From NCBI GenBank assembly GCA_020724325.1, contig DYHC01000006.1:4107-12495 (forward strand): a DNA stretch of 8,389 nucleotides, in the 5' to 3' direction. The DNA is from Melioribacter roseus. Lineage in GTDB: Bacteria > Bacteroidota > Ignavibacteria > Ignavibacteriales > Melioribacteraceae. The notes beneath the pieces are model-generated. The model ran no database searches and had not been told where the DNA came from. It was given only the letters and a program-made list of their open reading frames with translations. Each line of letters opens with the position of its first letter. Within the stretch, counting starts at the first letter, position 1. Positions 1 to 5,901 of the stretch are shown here, in pieces. Made by a program: the position numbers and the translations under genes.

Positions 1-2
1 CG

Positions 3-440
3 AAAATAATCTTATTCCTTCTTATCACACTTTCTATTGGAATAATAATTAATATCTTTAAGAGTAATAGCAATAATCCGGATTTTCTAGAGTTTGATTA
101 TGCTAAAGATGACAGCGCATTTTATAACTTAGAAGATAGTCTTGAAAAAAATAGAGAAAAAAGGGTTGAATCTAAGTCTGAACTTTCAGATTTTAGAACC
201 GCAAAAAAAGAAGAAAAGAAGGCACCGGTTTCTTTTTCGGCTGCTAATAAGTTAGATATAAACAAAGCTCTAATTAATCAGTTTTTGGAGCTGCCCGGTG
301 TTGGAGAAAAGACAGCGCAAAATATTGTTGAATACAGGAGTAAGATCGGAAAATTTAATAAAATTGATGAACTCCTAAATGTTAAAGGAATTGGCAAAGC
401 CAAATTCGAAAAAATAAAAAGTTTTATTACAGTTAAATAA
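3..440 (+). CDS. ComEA-like helix-hairpin-helix DNA-binding protein (5' end outside window)
   Basis: The frame reads open from the window edge to TAA at 438-440, giving 145 visible residues; the start lies upstream. The visible N-terminus is a hydrophobic segment (about residues 1-19) that would anchor or export the protein. A charged Lys/Glu/Ser-rich linker follows (about 20-85). The C-terminal 60 residues form a tandem helix-hairpin-helix domain of the ComEA type: a LDINKA lead-in, first hairpin LPGVGEKTA (97-105) and second hairpin VKGIGKAK (127-134). In characterised competence systems ComEA is a membrane-anchored or periplasmic protein that binds incoming double-stranded DNA without sequence specificity. 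Here that role is inferred from the domain. The gene is followed within 35 nt by a small membrane-protein gene and then a PilM-like gene, which fits a DNA-uptake or pilus-related setting. The domain is clear; the competence role is less certain because short HhH proteins are also found in organisms not known to be competent. Confidence 0.9.
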   Translation, partial: KIILFLLITLSIGIIINIFKSNSNNPDFLEFDYAKDDSAFYNLEDSLEKNREKRVESKSELSDFRTAKKEEKKAPVSFSAANKLDINKALINQFLELPGVGEKTAQNIVEYRSKIGKFNKIDELLNVKGIGKAKFEKIKSFITVK

Positions 441-449
441 TTAATCACT

Positions 450-454
450 GGAGG
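450..454 (+). promoter_or_regulatory. Shine-Dalgarno GGAGG pointing to ATG at 462, not to the long reading frame
   Basis: GGAGG lies 7 nt before ATG at 462-464, ideal spacing. That ATG opens only a 25-codon frame ending in TAA at 537-539. The long downstream frame (first start GTG 472) is one base out of register and would have 17 nt between this site and its start. This mismatch is the main sign of a frameshift or sequence error in the next gene. Confidence 0.7.
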
Positions 455-471
455 AAAAATAATGATTAAAG

Positions 472-1017
472 GTGAACCTCGGTACGTGCATTTTATTTTT
501 ATACGCTATAATTGCTGTTCTGGTTTTCGTATTAATTAAGGTTGCCTACTTAGATCCATATGAAGTTATTGAAAAAGAAAAATATTATAAGCAGGAATCG
601 AGATTAAGAATGTCTAATCTTCGTTCCGCCGAAAGATTATGGCAAGCTAAATTTGGCAAGTTTACAGATAATTTAGACAGCTTAATTACTTTTATCAAAA
701 CAGATGAAAGTGTTAAAAAAGCGTTTGAAGGAATTGATACCGTTACTAAAAAATCTACAAATCCTTTTGTTAATTTATCCTCCGGTCTCTTTGAACCAGA
801 TTCTCTATCCTTCAGCCCTAAATCCAGAGCCAGATTCCTATTACAGGTAGATACTACTGAAATTGCCGATACAATTGTTGACAGAAGAGGAAGAATCCTT
901 AAAATAGATAGAATGATAACAATTGGACAAAGGTATTTTATTAGCTGTCCTGATGGTTATGGAACAATTGGAGACCTAAGAAGCGATGCTATGAAAAATA
1001 CTGCGTCGTGGGAATAA
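472..1017 (+). CDS. Membrane-anchored protein of unknown function, start region probably frameshifted
   Basis: As read, the frame starts at GTG 472 and gives 181 residues. It has one N-terminal membrane helix (about 6-22, very hydrophobic) and then a soluble, presumably extracytoplasmic part. A helical stretch at 50-78 carries LRSAERLWQAKFGKFT and then DSLITFIKTD. From memory this resembles an unnamed Bacteroidota family of membrane-anchored proteins with an LR-x-AQ...GKY...LI-x-F-x-K-x-D signature. The layout (one N-terminal helix, then a long helix) also recalls pseudopilins, but there is no prepilin-peptidase site that I can see. The start is doubtful: the good Shine-Dalgarno at 450-454 serves ATG 462 in another frame. 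A +1 shift around 474-480 would join MIKGE to the LGTCILF stretch. The gene sits between a ComEA-like gene and a PilM-like gene. I cannot assign a function. Confidence 0.75.
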   Translation: MNLGTCILFLYAIIAVLVFVLIKVAYLDPYEVIEKEKYYKQESRLRMSNLRSAERLWQAKFGKFTDNLDSLITFIKTDESVKKAFEGIDTVTKKSTNPFVNLSSGLFEPDSLSFSPKSRARFLLQVDTTEIADTIVDRRGRILKIDRMITIGQRYFISCPDGYGTIGDLRSDAMKNTASWE

Positions 1018-1030
1018 TTTTACTAATGTA

Positions 1031-1951
1031 ATGCAGTTGTTTCAAAATCATGTCGGAATAAATTTAACCGAAACGAAATTACAGCTCGTTGAAATAAGTT
1101 ATAAGCAAAATAATTTTTGCCTGGAGAATGTAGATCAACTTGTATTTAAAGAAGCTGTTTTACCAGAGACCAAAAGTGAAAAGCTGATCTACATCCTTCA
1201 GGATTCTTTCTCGAAAATAATTCGTAAGAAAACTATCACATCTAATTTTATCTCGTTTACATTACCCAACAACTTCTTTCAGGTTTTCGAAATTCCATAC
1301 GATAATACTTTAACAAAGAAAGATCTTATTGAACATATTAGGTGGGAAATTTCGGTTCTGTTCCCTATTTACAACAGCATCGATTTTTATATCCAATACA
1401 TTGAAGTAAATAAATCTTTATTTAGGCGGGAAGATAAACTGATTGTCTTTGCCATAAACAAACATTTGGTAGGAGCCATTAACAAATTTTGCAATGAGAA
1501 TAAATTCGAACTTAAGTACGTTGATAATGCGCATCTAGCATCGAATGCATTTTTACACATGGACAAGGAATTAGAAAAGACAGATATTACATTCAGTTTT
1601 TATATCGATCAGCATTACTCTTCTTTTGCTGTATTTGAAGGATTGTATCCATTCTATTTTAAGGTCTTTAATAAAAACGGTCCCAATTTCTTCGAACAGT
1701 TAAGCAGCTGCCTGGATAAACTTTCTGCATTTAATGTTAGCATAAGAAATATCAAGAAAGCTACATTAAGCGGACAAACGGTAACCGGCGATTTCACGGA
1801 TAATATTTCAAAAGTAATTGGCATGCCTTTAACAAAAGTTAATCCTTTTGAAAAATTATCGGCTGAAGAAAACGTTAAATTAAATCCTTTATACCAAACC
1901 CAGTTTAACTCCTTTACGGCTGCTACTGGAATAGCTATAAGAATAATTTAG
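1031..1951 (+). CDS. PilM-like actin-fold protein (type IV pilus / type II secretion assembly type)
   Basis: The 306-residue protein follows the PilM plan. Near the N-terminus is a phosphate-1-like strand-turn, HVGINLTETKLQLVEI (7-22). The middle has a long IEHIRWEI helix region (about 101-108). A second strand pair around YIDQHYSSF (191-199) follows, then an adenosine-motif-like LSGQ (246-249) with an NPFEKL stretch after it. The end is AATGIAIR, matching the usual AAGLALR tail. PilM is a cytoplasmic ATP-binding protein that links the pilus inner-membrane subcomplex to PilN. Here all three nucleotide motifs look eroded: GxD is GIN at 9-11, the second DxG is D193-Q-H, and the GG of the third is GQ. 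The protein may therefore be a non-binding scaffold, like the cytoplasmic domain of GspL. ATG 1031 is preceded 5 nt upstream by an ATG followed at once by TAA, and has only a weak upstream GGGA. No pilN follows: the stop overlaps the rsmD start by one base. Confidence 0.75.
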   Translation: MQLFQNHVGINLTETKLQLVEISYKQNNFCLENVDQLVFKEAVLPETKSEKLIYILQDSFSKIIRKKTITSNFISFTLPNNFFQVFEIPYDNTLTKKDLIEHIRWEISVLFPIYNSIDFYIQYIEVNKSLFRREDKLIVFAINKHLVGAINKFCNENKFELKYVDNAHLASNAFLHMDKELEKTDITFSFYIDQHYSSFAVFEGLYPFYFKVFNKNGPNFFEQLSSCLDKLSAFNVSIRNIKKATLSGQTVTGDFTDNISKVIGMPLTKVNPFEKLSAEENVKLNPLYQTQFNSFTAATGIAIRII

Positions 1952-2496
1952 TGAGAATTATAGGCGGAAAATTTAAAGGAAGAGTAGTAAAGTTTCCGAA
2001 GTCTAATTTGGTTAGACCTACTACAGACAAGGTGAAAGAATCGCTTTTCAACTATCTAATTCACTTAATAGAGTTTGAAGATATTCTGGTTCTGGATCTT
2101 TATGCCGGCTCCGGTTCTCTTGGTCTGGAAGCATTAAGCAGAGGAGCCAAAGAAGTCCATTTTGTCGAAAAGGATTACAATGTTTATAAAGTTCTTAAAG
2201 AAAATATTTTGTCGTTACATGCTGAAGATAGCTGCAAAACATTTAGGATGGATGCAGTTAGGTTTTCAAAAACGGCAAGCAATTATAAATACCAGCTTAT
2301 TCTTGCAGACCCTCCGTTTTTCAAATATGATGTTCATAAAGTTGTAGAAAATGTTTTGTCTAACAGAATTCTTGATGAAGCTGGGCTAATGCTTGTTGAA
2401 AGATCAATTCAAACCAAAGACGAAGATGAAAAAAATTTTGGTTCTACAGCGTTTAAGAGAATAGGGGACAGCTTAATTTATCAATTCGGTTATTAA
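1951..2496 (+). CDS. rsmD: 16S rRNA (guanine966-N2)-methyltransferase RsmD
   Basis: The 181-residue protein matches RsmD over its full usual length. It has the N-terminal MRIIGGKFKGR, then RPTTDKVKESLFN (22-34), which is diagnostic for the family. SAM-binding motif I is LDLYAGSGSLGLEALSRGA (48-66), the acidic motif II is FVEKD (71-75), and the catalytic motif IV is DPPF (120-123). Family members use DPPY or DPPF. RsmD uses S-adenosylmethionine to methylate the exocyclic N2 of G966 in 16S rRNA in the small subunit. The start is GTG 1951, whose G is the last base of the upstream TAG, so translation is probably coupled to the PilM-like gene. coaD follows after 76 nt, a common pairing in bacteria. 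Confidence 0.95.
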   Translation: MRIIGGKFKGRVVKFPKSNLVRPTTDKVKESLFNYLIHLIEFEDILVLDLYAGSGSLGLEALSRGAKEVHFVEKDYNVYKVLKENILSLHAEDSCKTFRMDAVRFSKTASNYKYQLILADPPFFKYDVHKVVENVLSNRILDEAGLMLVERSIQTKDEDEKNFGSTAFKRIGDSLIYQFGY

Positions 2497-2516
2497 CAAA
2501 TATTTAATACAATTTA

Positions 2517-2546
2517 TTGGCAAATTAGTTTTATGACGTATATTTT
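2517..2546 (+). promoter_or_regulatory. Candidate Bacteroidota-type promoter before coaD
   Basis: TTG at 2517-2519 lies 19 nt before TATATTTT at 2539-2546. This resembles the Bacteroidota -33 TTG and -7 TAnnTTTG elements at acceptable spacing. It would give coaD its own transcript starting a little before the ribosome-binding site. AT-rich DNA makes chance matches common, so this is only a candidate. Confidence 0.3.
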
Positions 2547-2558
2547 TAAGTAGAGTTT

Positions 2559-2564
2559 AAGGAG
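2559..2564 (+). promoter_or_regulatory. Ribosome-binding site of coaD
   Basis: AAGGAG with 8 nt to ATG 2573 is a strong Shine-Dalgarno site and fixes the coaD start, which also agrees with the family N-terminus (YPGTFDP beginning at residue 6). Confidence 0.75.
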
Positions 2565-2572
2565 TTGAGATA

Positions 2573-3055
2573 ATGGCAAAAGTAATATATCCGGGAACAT
2601 TCGATCCGGTAACAAACGGTCACCTCGATATTATTAAACGCGCAGTTGAATTGTTCGAAGAGGTAATTGTAACTGTTGCTAAAAATCCATCTAAGACGTG
2701 TCTTTTTACTATTGAAGAACGTGTTGAAATGTTGAAGGAAAGTTTAAAGGGTTTTAATCGTGTGAAAGTTGATTGGTTCGATGGACTTGTTGTTGAACAT
2801 GCACGTAATGTAGGTGCAGTTGGAATTATAAGAGGGTTAAGAGCTGTGAGCGATTTTGAATATGAATTTCAGATGGCGTTGATGAATAGAAAATTAGCAG
2901 ATGATATTACAACAATACTTTTAATGCCCCACGCACGTTATACCTATTTGAATTCTACTATCGTCCGCAACCTTGCTCAATTCAATGGAAAAGTTTCTGA
3001 TTTCGTCCCTGAAATTGTTGATAAGAAATTAAAAGAGAAGTTCGGCTCAAAATAA
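2573..3055 (+). CDS. coaD: Phosphopantetheine adenylyltransferase (PPAT)
   Basis: CoaD catalyses the fourth step of coenzyme A synthesis: ATP plus 4'-phosphopantetheine gives dephospho-CoA and pyrophosphate, in the cytoplasm. The 160-residue length is typical. Visible family motifs are YPGTFDPVTNGH (6-17, with the nucleotidyl-transfer TxGH histidine at 17), the substrate-binding K41 in KNPSK, and IIRGLRAVSDFEYE (85-98) with R87 and R90. The C-terminal ATP-loop motif reads LNSTIVRNLA; most PPATs I know have an ISSS-x-VK-E form here, so this copy is slightly divergent but keeps the S/T and basic residues. The C-terminal VSDFVPEIV is also normal. The gene converges with the minus-strand symporter gene; the 149 nt between them hold several short hairpins. 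Confidence 0.96.
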   Translation: MAKVIYPGTFDPVTNGHLDIIKRAVELFEEVIVTVAKNPSKTCLFTIEERVEMLKESLKGFNRVKVDWFDGLVVEHARNVGAVGIIRGLRAVSDFEYEFQMALMNRKLADDITTILLMPHARYTYLNSTIVRNLAQFNGKVSDFVPEIVDKKLKEKFGSK

Positions 3056-3081
3056 AACTCCGCAAATTTAAAAATCATTTT

Positions 3082-3119
3082 ATCCCGTCTGCGGGAATTT
3101 ATCCCCTTTGCGGGACTTG
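3082..3119. repeat. Two tandem copies of a degenerate 19-nt GC-rich repeat
   Basis: ATCCCGTCTGCGGGAATTT (3082-3100) is followed directly by ATCCCCTTTGCGGGACTTG (3101-3119); 15 of 19 positions agree. Each unit can fold: TCCCG/CGGGA around TCTG in the first, and TCCC/GGGA in the second. The block stands out as GC-rich in AT-rich DNA between two convergent genes. It could act in transcription termination or be the remnant of a dispersed repeat. No U-run directly follows either hairpin. Confidence 0.6.
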
Positions 3120-3154
3120 ACGCAAAATTTAGATCTGGTTTCCCTGTACCTAAG

Positions 3155-3171
3155 CGGCAAAAAATTTGCCG
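3155..3171. terminator. Hairpin between convergent genes, possible weak bidirectional terminator
   Basis: CGGCAAA, a 3-nt AAA loop, then TTTGCCG form a perfect 7-bp stem 34 nt beyond the end of the minus-strand symporter gene and 100 nt beyond coaD. It sits where a shared terminator is expected. Neither strand has a clear U-run after the stem (TTTGCGC on plus, CTTAGG on minus), so efficient intrinsic termination is uncertain. Confidence 0.35.
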
Positions 3172-3204
3172 TTTGCGCAACTTCTGTACTTCAATTAATC
3201 CGGT

Positions 3205-5301
3205 TTACATTTCCTTTTCGACAGTAAGAATTTTATTTTCCTGGAACCGACCGGTTAATTTATGTTCCCGGCTAATGTAAATAACACCAGGTTCATTATG
3301 TGGACTGCCAATTTTTGAATGGAAAGATTTTAGTCCACCGAGATATTTTCTTTTATCATTTACATAAACCAGGTCGCCTTTTTCGGCTTGCATCTTTTTC
3401 ATTTCAATTTCGGAAAGGTTAACATAATCCTTGTCGTCATCTCTTAATTTCCAGTTAACACTTACAATTTCACCTTCACGCTCATTTAATTTACCGCCCT
3501 TAAAAATTTCTTTTGCTCTATGAATTGACCAGGCAGTCAAACCGTCTGTATGCACAGCCGGATCGAAATGAATATAATATTGAGCAGTAAACGAAACGAG
3601 AATTGTCATAATTAAAGTTGTTGTAAGAAGCAGATATAATCCTCCAAGGTTAAACCAGACCATAATAAGCGCGCCAACAATAAACGCAAGAAAAACCTTC
3701 ATCATATTACTATGAGAATCCAGCTTTCTTAGTTTATCAACAATTTTTTTCTGCCAGCGGAAAGTGAGTGTTACAATAACAGCTACAGCAACACAGGCGA
3801 AGGTATTATACAAGGCACTTATATAGGTATATGGATGAACCGGATCTAACGGAGTTCCGTGAGCAAAAGGAGTAATAAGAATTCCAGGATACCTTGCACC
3901 AAGAATCATTAATGATGATCCTCCTAAGAACGTAGCAAGAACTCCGGCTGGCGTAAATTTCCGCCAGAATATTCCAAGAAAGATTGCAGTAACAAGCGGC
4001 GGAGTTAATGTTGAGTGAAAATATCCGTGTGCTTCATATACTGTTGGATACTGGCTGAAAGGAATGGTAGCAAGAACACCAACAGCTGTAATAACAATTG
4101 AAGCAATTCGAGCTGCGCCTAATTCTTCTTTTGCATCCTCCTCGGCTGTTCTAACCTTCTTTGCAAAATACTTTTTAAGAGGATGATGAACATCATTCAT
4201 ATAAACCGCTGCTATTGCATTTATCAATGAATCAACTGTTGATAATAATGTTGCCGTAAGAGCAGCAATTACAAATCCGAATATTCCCTTAGTAGCGATT
4301 ATGTGTGTTACTGCAATAAAGACTTCATCGGGATTTACATTTGGACTCAATTCAGGAGAAGCCATACCAGAAATTGCTTTACCAATCCACCCGGCATTGC
4401 CAACAACTATAGCCGATAACGGAAGCATAAATAACACATTGAATACGGCGGCTTTCCTTCCTTCGTCTACACTTTTTGCCGACATAAACCTCATTATTAA
4501 ACCCATGTTCATAAATAGGAAGCCAACTGAACCGGCAACACCATCCTGCCAGAAAATTCCTACGAAATTAAAGTCTGGTGGTTTATTAAAATCGGCAAGC
4601 GGTAATCTCCAATCAACCGGAAGTAAATGCCAGAAAGCTTCGAATCCTCCTACATAATCGACTCCCATCAGAAAGATCAAAAATCCCGCAAATAGTAATA
4701 TCAATCCCTGTAATAAATCAGTAAAAATAACAGCAGTCTGTCCGCCGAATGTAGTATACGTTCCCGTAATAATTGCAATTGTTATTATTACACCCATTAA
4801 TGTTACAGGTATTGATAAACCCAGAAGATTAATTTCTGCGGGAAGAAGCGGTGTGAATACTTTTCCTAATGTTAGCAGACCAATACCAAGATAACCGATC
4901 AGGTAGAGCAGCTGGAAAATAGTTGCAATTCTTCTTACAGAGGGACTAAATCTTTTTTCGAAATATTCGGGAATTGAACGGATCTTCGTATAAATAACAA
5001 TTGGCAGCCAGCCGAATAGAAAGAATGGAACGAAAAACCAATCGTTCATATACGTCATTGTTGAAGAAATACCGTGTTCAAATCCCTTAGCGGAATATTT
5101 AACAAAACTATGACTTCCAACACCAGTAGCAACAATTGAGACAGAAATTAACCACCATGCAAATCTTCTGCCTCCGAAAAAGAAATCTGTTGTTGTTCTG
5201 TTATATTTCGCAAAATAACTTCCAAAAAGCATTATACCGAAGAAGTAAACGAACATTACTATCCAATCGGTAGCACTTCCTAAACCGTGTAATGATTCCA
5301 T
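3205..5301 (-). CDS. Sodium:solute symporter (SSS/SLC5 family) with soluble C-terminal tail
   Basis: The 698-residue polytopic membrane protein would import a solute with Na+ across the inner membrane. SSS hallmarks are visible. After the first helix comes TTDFFFGGRRFAWW with the next helix carrying SVSIVATGVGSHSF. FGGQTAVIFTDLLQG starts at residue 185. ATLLSTVDSLINA lies around 350-362; its S354/T355 fall where the family's Na2-site hydroxyls lie. About 13-15 hydrophobic segments run to about residue 590. The last 100 or so residues are charged and soluble, ending IYISREHKLTGRF...VEKEM; I do not recognise this tail as a domain. The substrate cannot be read from the sequence: sugars, amino acids, pantothenate and others are all known in the family. 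The start at 5301 lies 8 nt after the stop of a small membrane-protein gene, and only a weak GGT-type ribosome-binding site is present, suggesting coupled translation. Confidence 0.93.
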   Translation of the reverse strand: MESLHGLGSATDWIVMFVYFFGIMLFGSYFAKYNRTTTDFFFGGRRFAWWLISVSIVATGVGSHSFVKYSAKGFEHGISSTMTYMNDWFFVPFFLFGWLPIVIYTKIRSIPEYFEKRFSPSVRRIATIFQLLYLIGYLGIGLLTLGKVFTPLLPAEINLLGLSIPVTLMGVIITIAIITGTYTTFGGQTAVIFTDLLQGLILLFAGFLIFLMGVDYVGGFEAFWHLLPVDWRLPLADFNKPPDFNFVGIFWQDGVAGSVGFLFMNMGLIMRFMSAKSVDEGRKAAVFNVLFMLPLSAIVVGNAGWIGKAISGMASPELSPNVNPDEVFIAVTHIIATKGIFGFVIAALTATLLSTVDSLINAIAAVYMNDVHHPLKKYFAKKVRTAEEDAKEELGAARIASIVITAVGVLATIPFSQYPTVYEAHGYFHSTLTPPLVTAIFLGIFWRKFTPAGVLATFLGGSSLMILGARYPGILITPFAHGTPLDPVHPYTYISALYNTFACVAVAVIVTLTFRWQKKIVDKLRKLDSHSNMMKVFLAFIVGALIMVWFNLGGLYLLLTTTLIMTILVSFTAQYYIHFDPAVHTDGLTAWSIHRAKEIFKGGKLNEREGEIVSVNWKLRDDDKDYVNLSEIEMKKMQAEKGDLVYVNDKRKYLGGLKSFHSKIGSPHNEPGVIYISREHKLTGRFQENKILTVEKEM

Positions 5302-5309
5302 ATATTATT

Positions 5310-5522
5310 TTACCAGTAAATTGCGGCTATAATTAAGATGGCATGAATTATCATAAAGTAAAAGAATCCGAAGAAAAGAACCTTTCTCCACCGTCGATTC
5401 TTTTTTAAGCGAAGGTCTAAACTCTTGCTTTTGTGAATTATATACATCCCGCTAAAGAAAAAAATCCCGCCGACGACGTATAAATAAATGTAGGGTAACC
5501 ATGAATGGGTGAATGACGGCAT
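5310..5522 (-). CDS. Small two-helix membrane protein upstream of the symporter
   Basis: The 70-residue protein has a hydrophobic helix at about 11-30 (YIYLYVVGGIFFFSGMY), a very basic loop at about 31-47 (KSKSLDLRLKKNRRWRK) and a second helix at about 48-69. By the positive-inside rule the loop faces the cytoplasm and both ends the periplasm. The start ATG 5522 has a modest GGA about 6 nt upstream. It is co-oriented with, and 8 nt from, the SSS symporter gene. Several SSS transporters are encoded next to small membrane proteins (YhdT with PanF, YjcH with ActP, DUF4212 proteins with their partners), so an accessory role is a reasonable inference. I do not recognise this protein as a member of those families. 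The membrane topology and tight spacing make a real gene likely. Confidence 0.72.
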   Translation of the reverse strand: MPSFTHSWLPYIYLYVVGGIFFFSGMYIIHKSKSLDLRLKKNRRWRKVLFFGFFYFMIIHAILIIAAIYW

Positions 5523-5673
5523 ACAATTTCCATTTTTTTGGTTTGTAAGTTAGTCTCGAAGACTTAGATACGCAAATTAAATCGGTTCATTTAATGATAA
5601 CGTTTATTAGGTTGTTTAAGTAGCAAAAATTCTGAATAAATAAGATAGATTTCTGAAAAATTTAGAAATTTTA

Positions 5674-5769
5674 TTTCGAAAGAGCGAAGCGAGAGAGAAA
5701 CGTCGCTTCGAAGGAGAGAAACGACTGAGAAGTGTTGTTTCGAAAGAACGAAGCGACTGAGAAATAACA
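5674..5769. repeat. Three tandem copies of a degenerate 32-nt repeat
   Basis: Units begin at exactly 5674, 5706 and 5738. Each has the form TTTCGAAAGA-x-CGAAGCGA followed by CTGAGAAA-like sequence (28 nt) and a 4-nt end (GTCG, GTTG, AACA). Units 1 and 3 agree at 24 of 28 core positions; units 2 and 3 agree at 22 of 28. The middle unit is more diverged (CTTCGAAGGA at its start). The motif resembles the TTTCGA...GAAGCGA...GAGAAAT elements I recall as frequent noncoding repeats in Bacteroidota and related genomes. The 4-nt gaps rule out a CRISPR array. Function unknown. Confidence 0.75.
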
Positions 5770-5887
5770 AGCGATATTTTTCAGTGGTTAAGAGCATAAT
5801 CAATCCTTAGGATTAACCCAAATACAAATTGCATTTAAGTCCCTATGTATCTAAATTAATCGCCTAAATTTTCATTTTTTCTTAATT

Positions 5888-5892
5888 GGAGG
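5888..5892 (+). promoter_or_regulatory. Ribosome-binding site of the PpiD-like gene
   Basis: GGAGG with 9 nt to ATG 5902 selects that start over the in-frame ATGs at 5908 and 5911, which are 15 and 18 nt away. Confidence 0.7.
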
Positions 5893-5901
5893 TCGTTTTA
5901 T

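Larger units (their letters stand above)
5523..5901. other. 379-nt divergent intergenic region
   Basis: This stretch separates the minus-strand symporter unit from the plus-strand parvulin gene, so promoters for both should lie here. Near the minus-strand start is a small hairpin, AGTCT-CGA-AGACT (5552-5564), which would lie in that transcript's leader. The centre (5674-5769) is the 32-nt repeat array. The right end is AT-rich and ends with the parvulin ribosome-binding site. I could not pick a promoter for either gene with confidence. A 70-codon minus-strand frame across the array has repeat-derived composition and is not called as a gene. Confidence 0.7.

Noticed and set aside
2162..2347. 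61-codon plus-strand frame inside rsmD
   Set aside because: It lies wholly within rsmD in another frame, and rsmD motifs continue through it; low-complexity shadow with no ribosome-binding site.
2977..3180. 67-codon minus-strand frame over the coaD end and intergenic repeats
   Set aside because: It overlaps the conserved coaD C-terminus and takes its composition from the GC-rich repeat; no family features.
4301..4657. 118-codon plus-strand frame opposite the symporter
   Set aside because: Antisense to conserved SSS helices; composition is a mirror of the membrane gene.
5674..5769. CRISPR array
   Set aside because: Repeats are degenerate and the intervening 4 nt are far too short to be spacers; no cas genes are present.
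5591..5803. 70-codon minus-strand frame across the 32-nt repeats
   Set aside because: Its sequence is repetitive because of the DNA array (recurring VVSLLRS-like blocks), with no membrane or domain signal and no good ribosome-binding site.
5564..5854. 8-nt inverted repeat TTAGATAC / GTATCTAA flanking the repeat array
   Set aside because: Eight bases in AT-rich DNA nearly 300 nt apart is compatible with chance; no transposase or target duplication seen.
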